A stretch of DNA of 43,310 bases. Source: an uncultured Oscillospiraceae bacterium (GTDB lineage: Bacteria; Bacillota; Clostridia; Oscillospirales; Oscillospiraceae). This document shows positions 22,464 through 30,147 of the stretch, one piece after another. The translations under genes and the position numbers were made by a program. Numbering within the stretch: the first letter of the stretch is position 1; each line of letters begins with the position of its first letter. A model generated the notes under the pieces. The model was not told the DNA's origin and ran no database searches. It was given only the letters and a program-made list of their open reading frames with translations. The stretch is from the NCBI GenBank assembly GCA_944385535.1, contig CALWXR010000022.1, positions 1 to 43,310 on the forward strand, in the 5' to 3' direction.

Positions 22464-23783
22464 TTAAAGGGCTGTGAGCAAAAACGCCATATACAACGGC
22501 AGGGTCAGAAGCTGGTCGGTTCTTCCCACATTGTAATCCCCCAGTTTGATGGCGCTGTTCACATGATATTTTTCAGGATGCCGCAAAATAGTCTTTGTAC
22601 TTTTTGTGTTTCCTGTTGCGGCTTTTACTTCAACCAGAGTACATTGCCCCTGATACCGAATAACAAAATCCACTTCCAAGCCGCTGTCTTTATGGAAATA
22701 GTAAAGTTTGCGGCCCATTTTCCCAAAAATATCAGCAATCAGATTTTCAAAAATTGCTCCTTTGTACCCATACAGGTTTCCTTGCAGAATGTCGTATTGC
22801 GTGCCATCCTCCAACATACTAACAAACAGCCCGCAATCGCGCATATAGACCTTGAACACATCTTCTTCTGCATTTCCGTCCAAAGGCAATTCTGTGATGG
22901 AGAGATTATAGCAGCGGGTAATGATTCCCGCGTCCTCAATCCATTGCAGGCTTCCGAGATATTGCGATGCAGTTGAACCCTTCTTCACAACAGAATACTG
23001 GAACTTCTTATTTTCCTTGCTGAGTTGCTTGGGGATAGACTGAAAGCATTCCTTAATACGGGACTTGTCTTTTCGTTCCGCATACTTTACCATATCATCC
23101 TCATAGGATCGCACAATATCCCGCTGGATGCGCAAGACTTCATCCATTTGCTTTGTATCAACAAAGGTCTGTACGGCATCCGGCATACCGCCAACCACCA
23201 CATATTGCAAAAGAAGCTGTTTCATGCGGTTATGCAGAGCCTCTGGAACCGGCGTTTCCTTTTCCAGACATTGTTTCAGCATTCCAATCACAGGGTCAGT
23301 GATCCCATTGGCCCACAGAAATTCTTCAAAATCCAGAGGGTACATATCAATGACTGTTTCAGAACCTACCGGGATAGACTTTGGCTCCTTGCCATATCCC
23401 TTTACGCCCAGCAGAGAACCCGTTCCAATCACATCATAGCGCCCGTCAATCCGAAAGAATTTCAGGGCTGTCCGTGCTTCTGGACACTCCTGAATCTCGT
23501 CCAGGACAATTACCGTCTGGCCGCTTTCAAATACCGCTTCACTTCCCAGCAAAGCAGACAGTAGCATTACGATATTGTCCACTTCCAGAGAGCCAGAAAA
23601 CACCGAAGCATAATCTGGATTTTGAAAGAAATTCAGATATACGACATTCTTGTAATTCTTCTTGGCAAAGTCAAGAACTGAAAATGTTTTTCCACACTGA
23701 CGGCAGCCTTTGATAATCAATGGCTTACGGTTCTCAGAATTTTTCCAATCAGCTAACCTTTGTTCAATTTTTCGTTTCAGCAT
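22464..23783 (-). CDS. AAA ATPase with DUF4143 domain
   Basis: A 439-residue ATPase. The N-terminal AAA_14 domain has Walker A IIKGCRQCGKTF (24-34) and Walker B VIVLDEIQEC (near 92-101). The C-terminal DUF4143 region (about 200-400) ends in a nuclease-like segment, VDFVIRYQGQCTLVEVKA, with the D-x15-EVK spacing of the PD-(D/E)xK fold. Widespread in bacteria and archaea, function not settled. The gene has its own promoter, 33-bp repeats upstream and a terminator, and its DNA is visibly more AT-rich than its neighbours, so it looks like an independent insertion in the transfer operon. Cargo or a defence-type gene are both possible. Confidence 0.88.
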   Translation of the reverse strand: MLKRKIEQRLADWKNSENRKPLIIKGCRQCGKTFSVLDFAKKNYKNVVYLNFFQNPDYASVFSGSLEVDNIVMLLSALLGSEAVFESGQTVIVLDEIQECPEARTALKFFRIDGRYDVIGTGSLLGVKGYGKEPKSIPVGSETVIDMYPLDFEEFLWANGITDPVIGMLKQCLEKETPVPEALHNRMKQLLLQYVVVGGMPDAVQTFVDTKQMDEVLRIQRDIVRSYEDDMVKYAERKDKSRIKECFQSIPKQLSKENKKFQYSVVKKGSTASQYLGSLQWIEDAGIITRCYNLSITELPLDGNAEEDVFKVYMRDCGLFVSMLEDGTQYDILQGNLYGYKGAIFENLIADIFGKMGRKLYYFHKDSGLEVDFVIRYQGQCTLVEVKAATGNTKSTKTILRHPEKYHVNSAIKLGDYNVGRTDQLLTLPLYMAFLLTAL

Positions 23784-23794
23784 ATTGCTTTCGC

Positions 23795-23848
23795 CTCCTT
23801 GCCCTATTTATAGTATATGCGAAAGCAACAACTTTTTCAAGCGACTTT
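23795..23848 (-). promoter_or_regulatory. Candidate promoter of the ATPase gene, within the repeats
   Basis: On the minus strand TTGAAA and TATACT are separated by 17 bases, followed by TATAAATAGGGC and the AAGGAGG site of the ATPase gene. The -35 hexamer is part of the proximal 33-bp repeat, so anything binding the repeats would control this promoter directly. Confidence 0.6.
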
Positions 23849-23915
23849 TACAATCAACTCAAAACTTTTTGCAGCGACTTTTTATGACAAGTATCAACTT
23901 TTTCAAGTGACTTTT
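23829..23915. repeat. Three tandem 33-bp repeats
   Basis: The core AACTTTTTCAAGCGACTTTT occurs three times with exact 33-base spacing (starts 23830, 23863, 23896), with a few substitutions between copies (GCAGC and CAAGT replace CAAGC). The repeats lie between the relaxase stop codon and the ATPase gene and include its -35 element. They look like repeated binding sites (operator or iteron-like). Not a CRISPR array: three copies only, with short inter-core sequences. Confidence 0.75.
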
Positions 23916-23942
23916 ACAGTAAACATTAGTTTTTTGATTAAC

Positions 23943-25178
23943 TCACGGTTCTATACCTTTGTCCTTATGCCGCAGATACCACTCTTTTCGGGCCGCCTTT
24001 GACAGTTCGGTACTCATGGCCTTTTGCCGGTCGTCGTATTCCATGTCAAAACTCATAGCAGTCTGCTCCAGCGCTATTAGAATTTCGCAAATCATCTGTT
24101 CGGTGAAGTAGGCTTTCCGGGCCTCTGTATATTCAAAAGACTGGACCTCATGGTCTTTGCACAGCATGGTGCGGATCACATCGAGAATTTTATTGGCGAT
24201 CAGCTTATCGGCCTCTGCCACAGCCTTTTCCTGCTGTTCTTTGATGTGGGTCGGGTCGGTGTCATAGAGCATGGCAAGGCGGGTTTTGCTCTCCACATAG
24301 TCCTGAACCAGATTGCGGATGTACTCGTTGTTTTCTTTCAGGAAGGCAACAAAGGCATCCACTTCGACCTTCACATCCTCTGGCAGCAATTTGTAATACA
24401 GCCGTCCCTTTTTCGGCATTTTCTCCTTCAGCGCGAACAGGCGTGAGAGAAAGGGGGCAATCTTCATTGCACCAACAACGCTATCCAAGGGGGAAGTCCC
24501 CAGCTCATCATCCGTGATACGCCCAAACGCTTCACGCAGGCGGCGATATTCCTGCGGGTGAAGATGCTCCATGTACTTCTCAAACTCGTCAATCATTTCG
24601 TCTGTGATGGCCGACAGGTGTTCCTTTGCCTGCTGTTTGGCCTCGCAATACTCTTTGATACGCTCGGCAAAGGTATCTCGAATGAGTTGTTTTCGGATTT
24701 TATCCGGGATGCTTGGATGGACAAAAGGGACCATTGTTCGCTGATGTTTATTCCAGAACACCACATGGATGTGGGGATGACCTTTTTCGTTATGGTGGGC
24801 AGCCACCCATTGCAAGTCCTGCACCCGGATTCCATTGAACTTTGCCAGGGTCAAAATGTGGCGGTCGATATAGTCCTCCCACGCTTTGTGATCGGACAGC
24901 CCCAATTCGGCGGCCGTTTCAGGTGAAAAAGAGATAATACCACGATACATATTGACCCGACGATAGGAAAGCTCCCGAACCAGGCGGGCGGCTTCCTGCC
25001 AGGTGTCAAACTCTTTGACCGCCCCCGGCTCCAGCTTACCGAACAGCCCGTGGCGCATCCCCTCATTTTTCACGGCACCGGGACGAGTTGCAATGTAACC
25101 GATATGTGCATAGTTGCCTTTCGGTGTTTTCTTATAGTTGGGGTGCCGGTGGCGCTGCTTATAAATCAGAATCGACAC
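23943..25178 (-). CDS. MOBP-type relaxase
   Basis: A 411-residue relaxase that would nick oriT and pilot the strand to the recipient. The three-His metal motif is HHNEKGHPHIHVVFW (128-142). The N-terminus (SILIYKQRHRHPNY) followed by NYAHIGYIATRPG, then GLFGKL, is the pattern of the MobP3-like family of Clostridia. The C-terminal half is helical and charged. The GTG start at 25178 is chosen because AAGGAGG lies 5 bases upstream; the frame is open to 25364 but overlaps the upstream gene heavily. True overlap with the ribbon-helix-helix gene is 20 bases. The candidate oriT is only 0.5 kb away. Confidence 0.88.
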   Translation of the reverse strand: MSILIYKQRHRHPNYKKTPKGNYAHIGYIATRPGAVKNEGMRHGLFGKLEPGAVKEFDTWQEAARLVRELSYRRVNMYRGIISFSPETAAELGLSDHKAWEDYIDRHILTLAKFNGIRVQDLQWVAAHHNEKGHPHIHVVFWNKHQRTMVPFVHPSIPDKIRKQLIRDTFAERIKEYCEAKQQAKEHLSAITDEMIDEFEKYMEHLHPQEYRRLREAFGRITDDELGTSPLDSVVGAMKIAPFLSRLFALKEKMPKKGRLYYKLLPEDVKVEVDAFVAFLKENNEYIRNLVQDYVESKTRLAMLYDTDPTHIKEQQEKAVAEADKLIANKILDVIRTMLCKDHEVQSFEYTEARKAYFTEQMICEILIALEQTAMSFDMEYDDRQKAMSTELSKAARKEWYLRHKDKGIEP

Positions 25179-25641
25179 GGGAACCTCCTTGTACGGCATG
25201 GATGGCTTTCTGCATTTCCTCGTCATCCATGAAAGTACGCAGCGCATCCGCGTTTTTCTGATTGGCAAATGCCAATGCCCGCTTTCGGGCCGCCGACTCA
25301 ATTTTTTCAAAAGACGAATAGCGATCTTGGTCAATGAGGTCTGCGATAATGGCAATGTTGGCATAATAGCCCGCAGCCGATATGATCGTCAGGCGGTTTA
25401 TCAGTCCGGCCAACCGATTTCCCAGGGCTTTGAGCTGCCCGCTGAGTTCCTGCCGGATGACCCCGTTTATCATGTCAATATTTTCGGCGGTGGTTTCCAA
25501 ATCCAGATATTCGTCAATCGCCCTGCGCACTTCTTTGGAAAAGTCCGTCCCGTTCCTGGCCGCCAGCTTATTGAGCGCCCGAATGGTATCCTCCGGCAGA
25601 TGGAGCGTCTTGCGCTCTGTTTTTATGGGCGATTCCTTCAA
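25159..25641 (-). CDS. Ribbon-helix-helix relaxosome accessory protein (MobC-like)
   Basis: A 160-residue DNA-binding protein. The N-terminal ribbon-helix-helix (ERKTLHLPEDTIRALNKLAARNGTDFSKEVRRAIDEYL, about 9-46) is followed by a helical region that could dimerise. Its place between the hairpin-rich non-coding region and the relaxase is that of a MobC-type protein that binds oriT and recruits the relaxase. The TTG start at 25641 has GGGAGG 7 bases upstream. The long overlap with the relaxase gene implies coupled translation and fixed stoichiometry. Confidence 0.82.
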   Translation of the reverse strand: MKESPIKTERKTLHLPEDTIRALNKLAARNGTDFSKEVRRAIDEYLDLETTAENIDMINGVIRQELSGQLKALGNRLAGLINRLTIISAAGYYANIAIIADLIDQDRYSSFEKIESAARKRALAFANQKNADALRTFMDDEEMQKAIHAVQGGSRVDSDL

Positions 25642-25667
25642 ATCAATCCTCCCTTCCAGCAGAAAAG

Positions 25668-25945
25668 GCGCCGGTTCATCCGGCGCTCTGACAAATGCTT
25701 TTCACATTCTAACCATTCTAACGCAGAGGATGGTTAGAATCGGTGGGTAGAACGGATACAAAGTGCGGTATGACAAAAATCACACCAGAATCAAAAAATC
25801 ATACCCTTTGAAATCCTCAAAACCCTGTTGAAAGCACGGCTTTCAAGCTGTCAGCCCGCCGTCAGGTATGACGGCTATTCCTGCCTTAACCGAGAACCGC
25901 AGGGCGTGGCCTGCGGATTCCGGTTGCGGGGCGCCCCCGCAGGGG
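25668..25945. other. oriT: Candidate origin of transfer (oriT)
   Basis: The 341-base gap between 25642 and 25982 is the largest internal non-coding region and is filled with inverted repeats: GCGCCGG/CCGGCGC (25668-25686); an 11-bp pair ATTCTAACCAT/ATGGTTAGAAT (25706-25740); TTGAAAGC/GCTTTCAA (25828-25846); GCCGTC/GACGGC (25858-25875); CCGCAGG/CCTGCGG (25897-25916); TGCGGGG/CCCCGCA (25925-25941). Immediately after the fourth hairpin comes TATTCCTGCC (25876-25885), close to the YATCCTG|Y nick site of IncP/MOBP origins. Next to an accessory protein and relaxase, this is very likely oriT; the exact nic is inferred. Confidence 0.65.
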
Positions 25946-25982
25946 GGCGGGCAGGTACAGATGAAAAGAAAAGTGCGGGCTG

Positions 25983-26879
25983 TCACAGTTCAAAGTCATC
26001 TTCCAGATCTTCTTGGGCGGGCGCCCACTCGGTAAAAATCTCCGCCATGATTTCGTCCTTTGTTCCTCGGACAGAGCAGCCCTCATTGGCGTAGTCCTCC
26101 AGATTGGAGAGCCGTTCAGGGATACGGTAGAACGCAAACTGCCGTCCCGGTGTCTGAATGAACAGCCGCATTTCATACCCGTCCTTCGGGTTCATTGCGT
26201 CCATCAGTTCATCCAGGGTTCCAACCCGTTCGCAGGCTTCCCGCAGGATGGAGTGCAGCATATCTTTGGGGATCTCCGCAGACCAGAGAGAGTAATCGTC
26301 TTTCCCGTGACAGGTGATGGTCTGGACTTTTGCAAAGGCAATCCGGTCGATCTTCTCCAGCGCAGAGTTCAAAATTGCCTCGGCCTCCGGCGGATGGTGG
26401 CCGCAGAGTTCCATATCCACCACAGTCCCCACGGCTTCCGCCTCTTGTTCGGTCAGAACGATGTCCACTTTTTTCTGTTCATAGGTATTTCCACGGCCAT
26501 TGAGCATCAGGGAACATTCGGCAGCAATGCGGAACATCCTGTAATAGTCGTCCGCAGTTTCTCCCAATGTCTTGCCGGTGGCAAAGTTTTGAAAATAGCG
26601 CTTGCCGTCTTTGTCGCGGCAGGCCAGGGAAATGTCCAGATAGATACCTTCGCTGGCCCCAAAATTGGGAATACAGAGCGCCTGGTCAAACTCAGGCAGT
26701 TCGCCCGTCAGTTCATCGAAGAACAGGAAATACTCATCCGGGAGCAGACCTTTCAGTTCCAGGTGCGTTTGCAGTCTGTCAAAGGTTTCTTTTGCGTCGG
26801 CCATGCCGATGTGCCGGACACGCCGCTTTTCATCCGGCTCACTCCAGCGATCCAATTGAAAGGTTTTGATTTTTGCCAA
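25983..26879 (-). CDS. Hypothetical protein with DFEL tail
   Basis: A 298-residue soluble protein of unknown family. It begins MAKIKTFQLDRWSEPDEKRR, has a central domain (YFLFFDELTGELPEFDQ, GIYLDISLACRDKDGKRYFQ) and ends in an acidic stretch finishing LEDDFEL, another copy of the common tail (Leu coded CTG, stop TGA). The TTG start at 26879 has GGAGG 7 bases upstream and follows the Toprim gene by 2 bases. It is the last gene before oriT, a position often held by leading- or lagging-region proteins. No catalytic motif identified. Confidence 0.78.
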   Translation of the reverse strand: MAKIKTFQLDRWSEPDEKRRVRHIGMADAKETFDRLQTHLELKGLLPDEYFLFFDELTGELPEFDQALCIPNFGASEGIYLDISLACRDKDGKRYFQNFATGKTLGETADDYYRMFRIAAECSLMLNGRGNTYEQKKVDIVLTEQEAEAVGTVVDMELCGHHPPEAEAILNSALEKIDRIAFAKVQTITCHGKDDYSLWSAEIPKDMLHSILREACERVGTLDELMDAMNPKDGYEMRLFIQTPGRQFAFYRIPERLSNLEDYANEGCSVRGTKDEIMAEIFTEWAPAQEDLEDDFEL

Positions 26880-26881
26880 TT

Positions 26882-27940
26882 TTACACCTCCATACCTTGT
26901 TCCGGTTCTTCCTCGGCGCTCTGTTCAAATGCAGTTTCCAGCTCCGCCATACGCTGACGGTCTAAATCCTCCACAGAACGCCCCTTCCGCATTTCCACCA
27001 GGTCGGTGTTAAAGTCATTCAAATGCGGCACATGAACCGCGCAGGCATATCCCTTTTCGGTGTATGCCTTCATCCATTTTGCCGCTGTAAGCTGCCCCCA
27101 ATTTCGCAGTTGCCCATTCTTATCACGGGCCAGATAGTCATTGTCCACTGCAAACACCAGCCGCTTGATCTGCGGATGGCCTTCCAGATAACGGTCAATG
27201 GCTCCATTCCAAAGGCAACCGGTAGAGATACGGTGATCTTGCATCCAGTCACGCCCATAAAAGTCAGCGGCAATAGAAGCATGGCTCATCAGGTCGATGG
27301 GCGCCTCGGTGACAATCAGCAGATCGGTTTTGCCCTCGTGGAAGAAGGGGTAGCTTTTATCTGAGCCGGTCGCATCCATTTTGAAGGAGCTGTTATCTCT
27401 GGCCGCCCGCATGGAGCAATACCGGGCTGTTCCTTCTGTATCGTAGCCTACAAACACGCAGTTGCCATACTTTTTTTCCTGATAAATCATCTTCCGATTC
27501 ATAAAGTGGCTTACGATTTTGGGGCTGATACCTCGGACAGAAACCAGATACCAATAGGCCCGCTTCATGTTGTCTGCCTTTTCAGGCAGCACCAGCGGCT
27601 CCCGTTCTTTTTTCTCATAGGGAACCACCTGCTTTACGGATGGAGAGAACTCCTTGCCGATCAGCTTGCCCACCGCTTCGGGGAAGGACAGGTTTTCTTC
27701 CCGCATGACAAAATCAATGGCGCCGCCTTTGACTCCATCATCAGGACCCGTCCATTGGAAAAAGCGATTGTTTTCGGGGAAGATGTAAAGCCCGCCGCTG
27801 TGCTTCATGTGGACAGCTTTGCGGCCTGCCTTTTCCGGCTCATATCCATAGCCACGGGCCAGGGACAGAATATCCACGCTGTTTGCTTTCCGAATCTCAT
27901 CCTCGGTAAATTTCTGATACGCAGCGGCGCTTCTGCTCAT
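26882..27940 (-). CDS. DUF3991/Toprim primase-like protein
   Basis: A 352-residue protein. The N-terminal part has a CHC2-like fold without the zinc cysteines (SVDILSLARGYGYEP, HSGGLYIFPENNRFFQWT, GAIDFVMREENLSFPEAVGKLIG). A DUF3991 region follows (RAYWYLVSVRGISPKIVSHFMNR), then a Toprim-type core (LLIVTEAPIDLMSHA near 207-221 and KRLVFAVDNDY near 257-267). Such proteins are thought to prime or process the transferred strand; activity is not shown here. The C-terminus (EEEPEQGMEV) is a Val-ended version of the common tail, so this could be a protein sent with the DNA. ATG start with GAGGTG upstream. Confidence 0.82.
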   Translation of the reverse strand: MSRSAAAYQKFTEDEIRKANSVDILSLARGYGYEPEKAGRKAVHMKHSGGLYIFPENNRFFQWTGPDDGVKGGAIDFVMREENLSFPEAVGKLIGKEFSPSVKQVVPYEKKEREPLVLPEKADNMKRAYWYLVSVRGISPKIVSHFMNRKMIYQEKKYGNCVFVGYDTEGTARYCSMRAARDNSSFKMDATGSDKSYPFFHEGKTDLLIVTEAPIDLMSHASIAADFYGRDWMQDHRISTGCLWNGAIDRYLEGHPQIKRLVFAVDNDYLARDKNGQLRNWGQLTAAKWMKAYTEKGYACAVHVPHLNDFNTDLVEMRKGRSVEDLDRQRMAELETAFEQSAEEEPEQGMEV

Positions 27941-27951
27941 ATCACATCACC

Positions 27952-28542
27952 TCACAATTCCAAATCAGGCTCCTGTTCTTCGCTGCTCTCAATCACAGGC
28001 TCCTGAGTCATATCCTGATGAAAATGGTCAACGCCCGGAATAAGCGCCAGCGAAGAACCATTCTCCCAATGGCAATGAATTTGCCCCAGATCGTCAACGG
28101 AATCCACGATGCCGGTCAGTCCCGCAGGCATTTCATGGTAGGGATCTTCCATCTTTTCATCCAGAACAACCTTGGTTCCGGGCTGGTAGTTCTGCCGGAT
28201 GAGCTTTGCCTGCTCGTACTGATATTCAGGCGATCTGGTGGGCGCTTTCTTTTCTCCCGGTTGGATCGGGATGCCCTCTGCATCGTAACAGGCAGGATCG
28301 ACAGCAGGAACATTCCAGCCAAACATGGAACCGGCCAACATAGCTGCCGCCTGTGCCTTTGATATACCCTCATGGGCATTGAACTGATTTGCCAGAACCT
28401 TGTTATACTCACGGTCGCTGGTGGAATAAGCGCAGGGATAGTAGCCCTTTTCGCCGCGCCTGACCTCTATGAGCTGCCCGGAGCCGGGAAGAACCGCATA
28501 GCAATGTTCCGGCAGAGCAGCAGGATTAAAGTTCTTCGCCAT
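27952..28542 (-). CDS. DUF4314 domain protein with DLEL tail
   Basis: A 196-residue soluble protein. The first 90 residues (HCYAVLPGSGQLIEVRRGEKGYYPC, AHEGISKAQAAAMLAGSMFGW) are a conserved mobile-element segment that I cannot name. Residues about 115-180 (NYQPGTKVVLDEKMEDPYHEMPAGLTGIVDSVDDLGQIHCHWENGSSLALIPGVD) are DUF4314, an SH3-like small domain. The end SSEEQEPDLEL is the common acidic tail (Leu coded TTG). The start at 28542 has GGAGG 6 bases upstream; the open frame extends further without a site. It overlaps the previous gene by 17 bases. Function unknown. Confidence 0.82.
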   Translation of the reverse strand: MAKNFNPAALPEHCYAVLPGSGQLIEVRRGEKGYYPCAYSTSDREYNKVLANQFNAHEGISKAQAAAMLAGSMFGWNVPAVDPACYDAEGIPIQPGEKKAPTRSPEYQYEQAKLIRQNYQPGTKVVLDEKMEDPYHEMPAGLTGIVDSVDDLGQIHCHWENGSSLALIPGVDHFHQDMTQEPVIESSEEQEPDLEL

Positions 28543-29113
28543 AGTCAGCCTCCACTTCGTACTCCGCAGAGTCCGCCGCTTCGTCCTCATAGAACTCATC
28601 CAGGTCAAATCCGGTTTTTCCGATTTCCTCGTTGCTCATGCCGAGTTCATCTCTCAAATGGCGATATAAGTCCCATCCGACATAGTTCTGTGCTGCCCAG
28701 GACAGCGCCTTATCCAGAATCAAACGGGCGCGATCTTCGCCCAGGCTCTCCAGAGAACCATTGCGGATGGCATTGAACTCATGGTCGGACAGGTTCAGCA
28801 ACCGATATGCTTTCTCAAGCTGCGGCTCCTTTGCACAGTCCGGGAGCATCAGATTTTCCGTCTGCTCCACAAAGCCATAGTCCAGATTGCTATACTGAAC
28901 ATCACCGGTACGGCAGGCCGCCCGGAACTGTTCAAAGCCCTTCATATTGCTGAAGCCCCGGTAGTCCATTGTGCCGCCGAGGATTTGGGCGCCGATGATG
29001 GTATGCAGCATTTCTTCATCCGTAGTGGCCGCCACGATTCGCATGGAACTTCGCTCCTTGCTCAAAGTGCAGCCATACAGGATGAAAACATTCGCTGTGT
29101 TATCAAGGCTCAC
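28526..29113 (-). CDS. Hypothetical protein with acidic EEL end
   Basis: A 195-residue soluble protein. After an N-terminal ANVFILYGCTLSKERSSMRIVAATT segment it has two helical blocks (EMLHTIIGAQILGG, AYRLLNLSDHEFNAIRNGSLESLGEDRARLILDKALSWAAQNYVGWDLYRHLRDELGMSNEEIG). The last part is acidic and ends EADYGEEL. No family recognised. The GTG start at 29113 has GGAGGG 8 bases upstream and overlaps the preceding gene by 11 bases; an ATG at residue 24 with AAGGAG is the alternative. Confidence 0.75.
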   Translation of the reverse strand: MSLDNTANVFILYGCTLSKERSSMRIVAATTDEEMLHTIIGAQILGGTMDYRGFSNMKGFEQFRAACRTGDVQYSNLDYGFVEQTENLMLPDCAKEPQLEKAYRLLNLSDHEFNAIRNGSLESLGEDRARLILDKALSWAAQNYVGWDLYRHLRDELGMSNEEIGKTGFDLDEFYEDEAADSAEYEVEADYGEEL

Positions 29114-29993
29114 AGTCTAATCCCTCCGTTTCTTCCTGCAATCGCTCCAAATACTCGTCGATGTCCGGTTCCTCATACTGAAATTGGAGCGATTCAACGA
29201 TTGCCGGGTTACAGTCCTTCGGCAGATAATCCTTAATATCATTTTGAACATCACGGATTTCCCCCAGAAATCCCCAGCAGCTATCCACTTCCACATCTTC
29301 TTTGAAAAGCTGGAACCCATAACACTGTCCGGTAAGGTAGTAGTCGTACTCCTTGACTTCGGATTCCAGAACTTGACGAACTTTTTCCAATATTTCAGGG
29401 GTGATTTTCCCATATTCCCGTTCGATCATCTCTTTATCTGCGTAAATCCAGCCAACCTGACCGGAATCCCACGGGCAGGAAAAGCCGCAGGTGTTCATGG
29501 TGATCCCGCTGTGATCGTACAGGTAAAGCGGAAGAATCACCATGCCATCCATTTGTTCTACCAGCGAAAGCAGTTCACCGGTTGAGAGGGCAGAAAGGCA
29601 GTCATCCAAAAACCAGTCCGGGACTTCATCTTTCAATGAGGCCGCATAGCTGGAGGACACATACCAATCGCTGTTTGAATGCCAGTGCTGGTTCTCCTGC
29701 AATTCCCACTCCCGTGTGGATCGGTTGTATTCCAGACGGGCATCCTTGGCTTTGCCGGATTTGAGAAATGCGAAAACCGGATTGTTGCGGTCGTGGCCGC
29801 TGGAGTATTCAGAAAACAGCAGGCTCCGCAGGAAATCGCTCGGCTCGTCATAATCGTGCTTCTCGCCCAGACTGTATCTGCTGTGCCAGCAGACCATTTT
29901 TCCCAAACAGTCATAGTCCTCACGAGGGTTCAGAGGGGTATCATCATCCAGAATGAAAAGGGTGTAGGGCGCCATTGTCGCTGTCATCGGCAT
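29103..29993 (-). CDS. Hypothetical accessory protein (296 aa)
   Basis: A 296-residue soluble protein rich in Tyr, Trp and acidic residues (TLFILDDDTPLNPREDYDCLGKMVCWHSRYSLG, DWFLDDCLSALSTGELLSLVEQMDGMVILPLYLYDHSGITMNT, WDSGQVGWIYADKEMI, YYLTGQCYGFQLF). I know this arrangement from unnamed phage and ICE proteins but cannot attach a function. The tail (ETEGLDCEP) is acidic but lacks the E-L end. ATG start with GGAGG 9 bases upstream, 34 bases after the 31-residue peptide gene. Confidence 0.78.
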   Translation of the reverse strand: MPMTATMAPYTLFILDDDTPLNPREDYDCLGKMVCWHSRYSLGEKHDYDEPSDFLRSLLFSEYSSGHDRNNPVFAFLKSGKAKDARLEYNRSTREWELQENQHWHSNSDWYVSSSYAASLKDEVPDWFLDDCLSALSTGELLSLVEQMDGMVILPLYLYDHSGITMNTCGFSCPWDSGQVGWIYADKEMIEREYGKITPEILEKVRQVLESEVKEYDYYLTGQCYGFQLFKEDVEVDSCWGFLGEIRDVQNDIKDYLPKDCNPAIVESLQFQYEEPDIDEYLERLQEETEGLDCEP

Positions 29994-30027
29994 ATCGCTT
30001 CACCTCCTTCCAGACAGGTCGGTTTGC

Positions 30028-30123
30028 TTAGTTGGCGCCGTGGCGGTTACGATACCAGCCAAAATAGAAAAGGCCGCCAATCATGGCGGCGGCAGCGGAT
30101 ACGCTCAAAATTGCTTTTTTCAT
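30028..30123 (-). CDS. Tiny membrane peptide (31 aa)
   Basis: A 31-codon ORF: MKKAILSVSAAAAMIGG, then LFYFGWYRNRHGAN. AAAGGAG lies 6 bases upstream of the ATG. It accounts for most of the gap between the 364- and 296-residue genes. The basic start, one Ala/Gly-rich hydrophobic helix and basic end suggest a single-pass inner-membrane peptide, like the one at 12305-12397; a short lipid-inserting toxin or regulator cannot be excluded. Confidence 0.6.
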   Translation of the reverse strand: MKKAILSVSAAAAMIGGLFYFGWYRNRHGAN

Positions 30124-30147
30124 ATTGGCTCCTTTCAAAAACCAGAT

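Noticed and set aside
23829-23915. CRISPR array
   Set aside because: Only three repeats with 33-base period, whose inter-core sequences are short and similar; no cas gene nearby.
25828-26094. Plus-strand 88-codon frame across the oriT region
   Set aside because: It spans the inverted repeats and the end of the gene at 25983 in antisense; no ribosome binding site or family.
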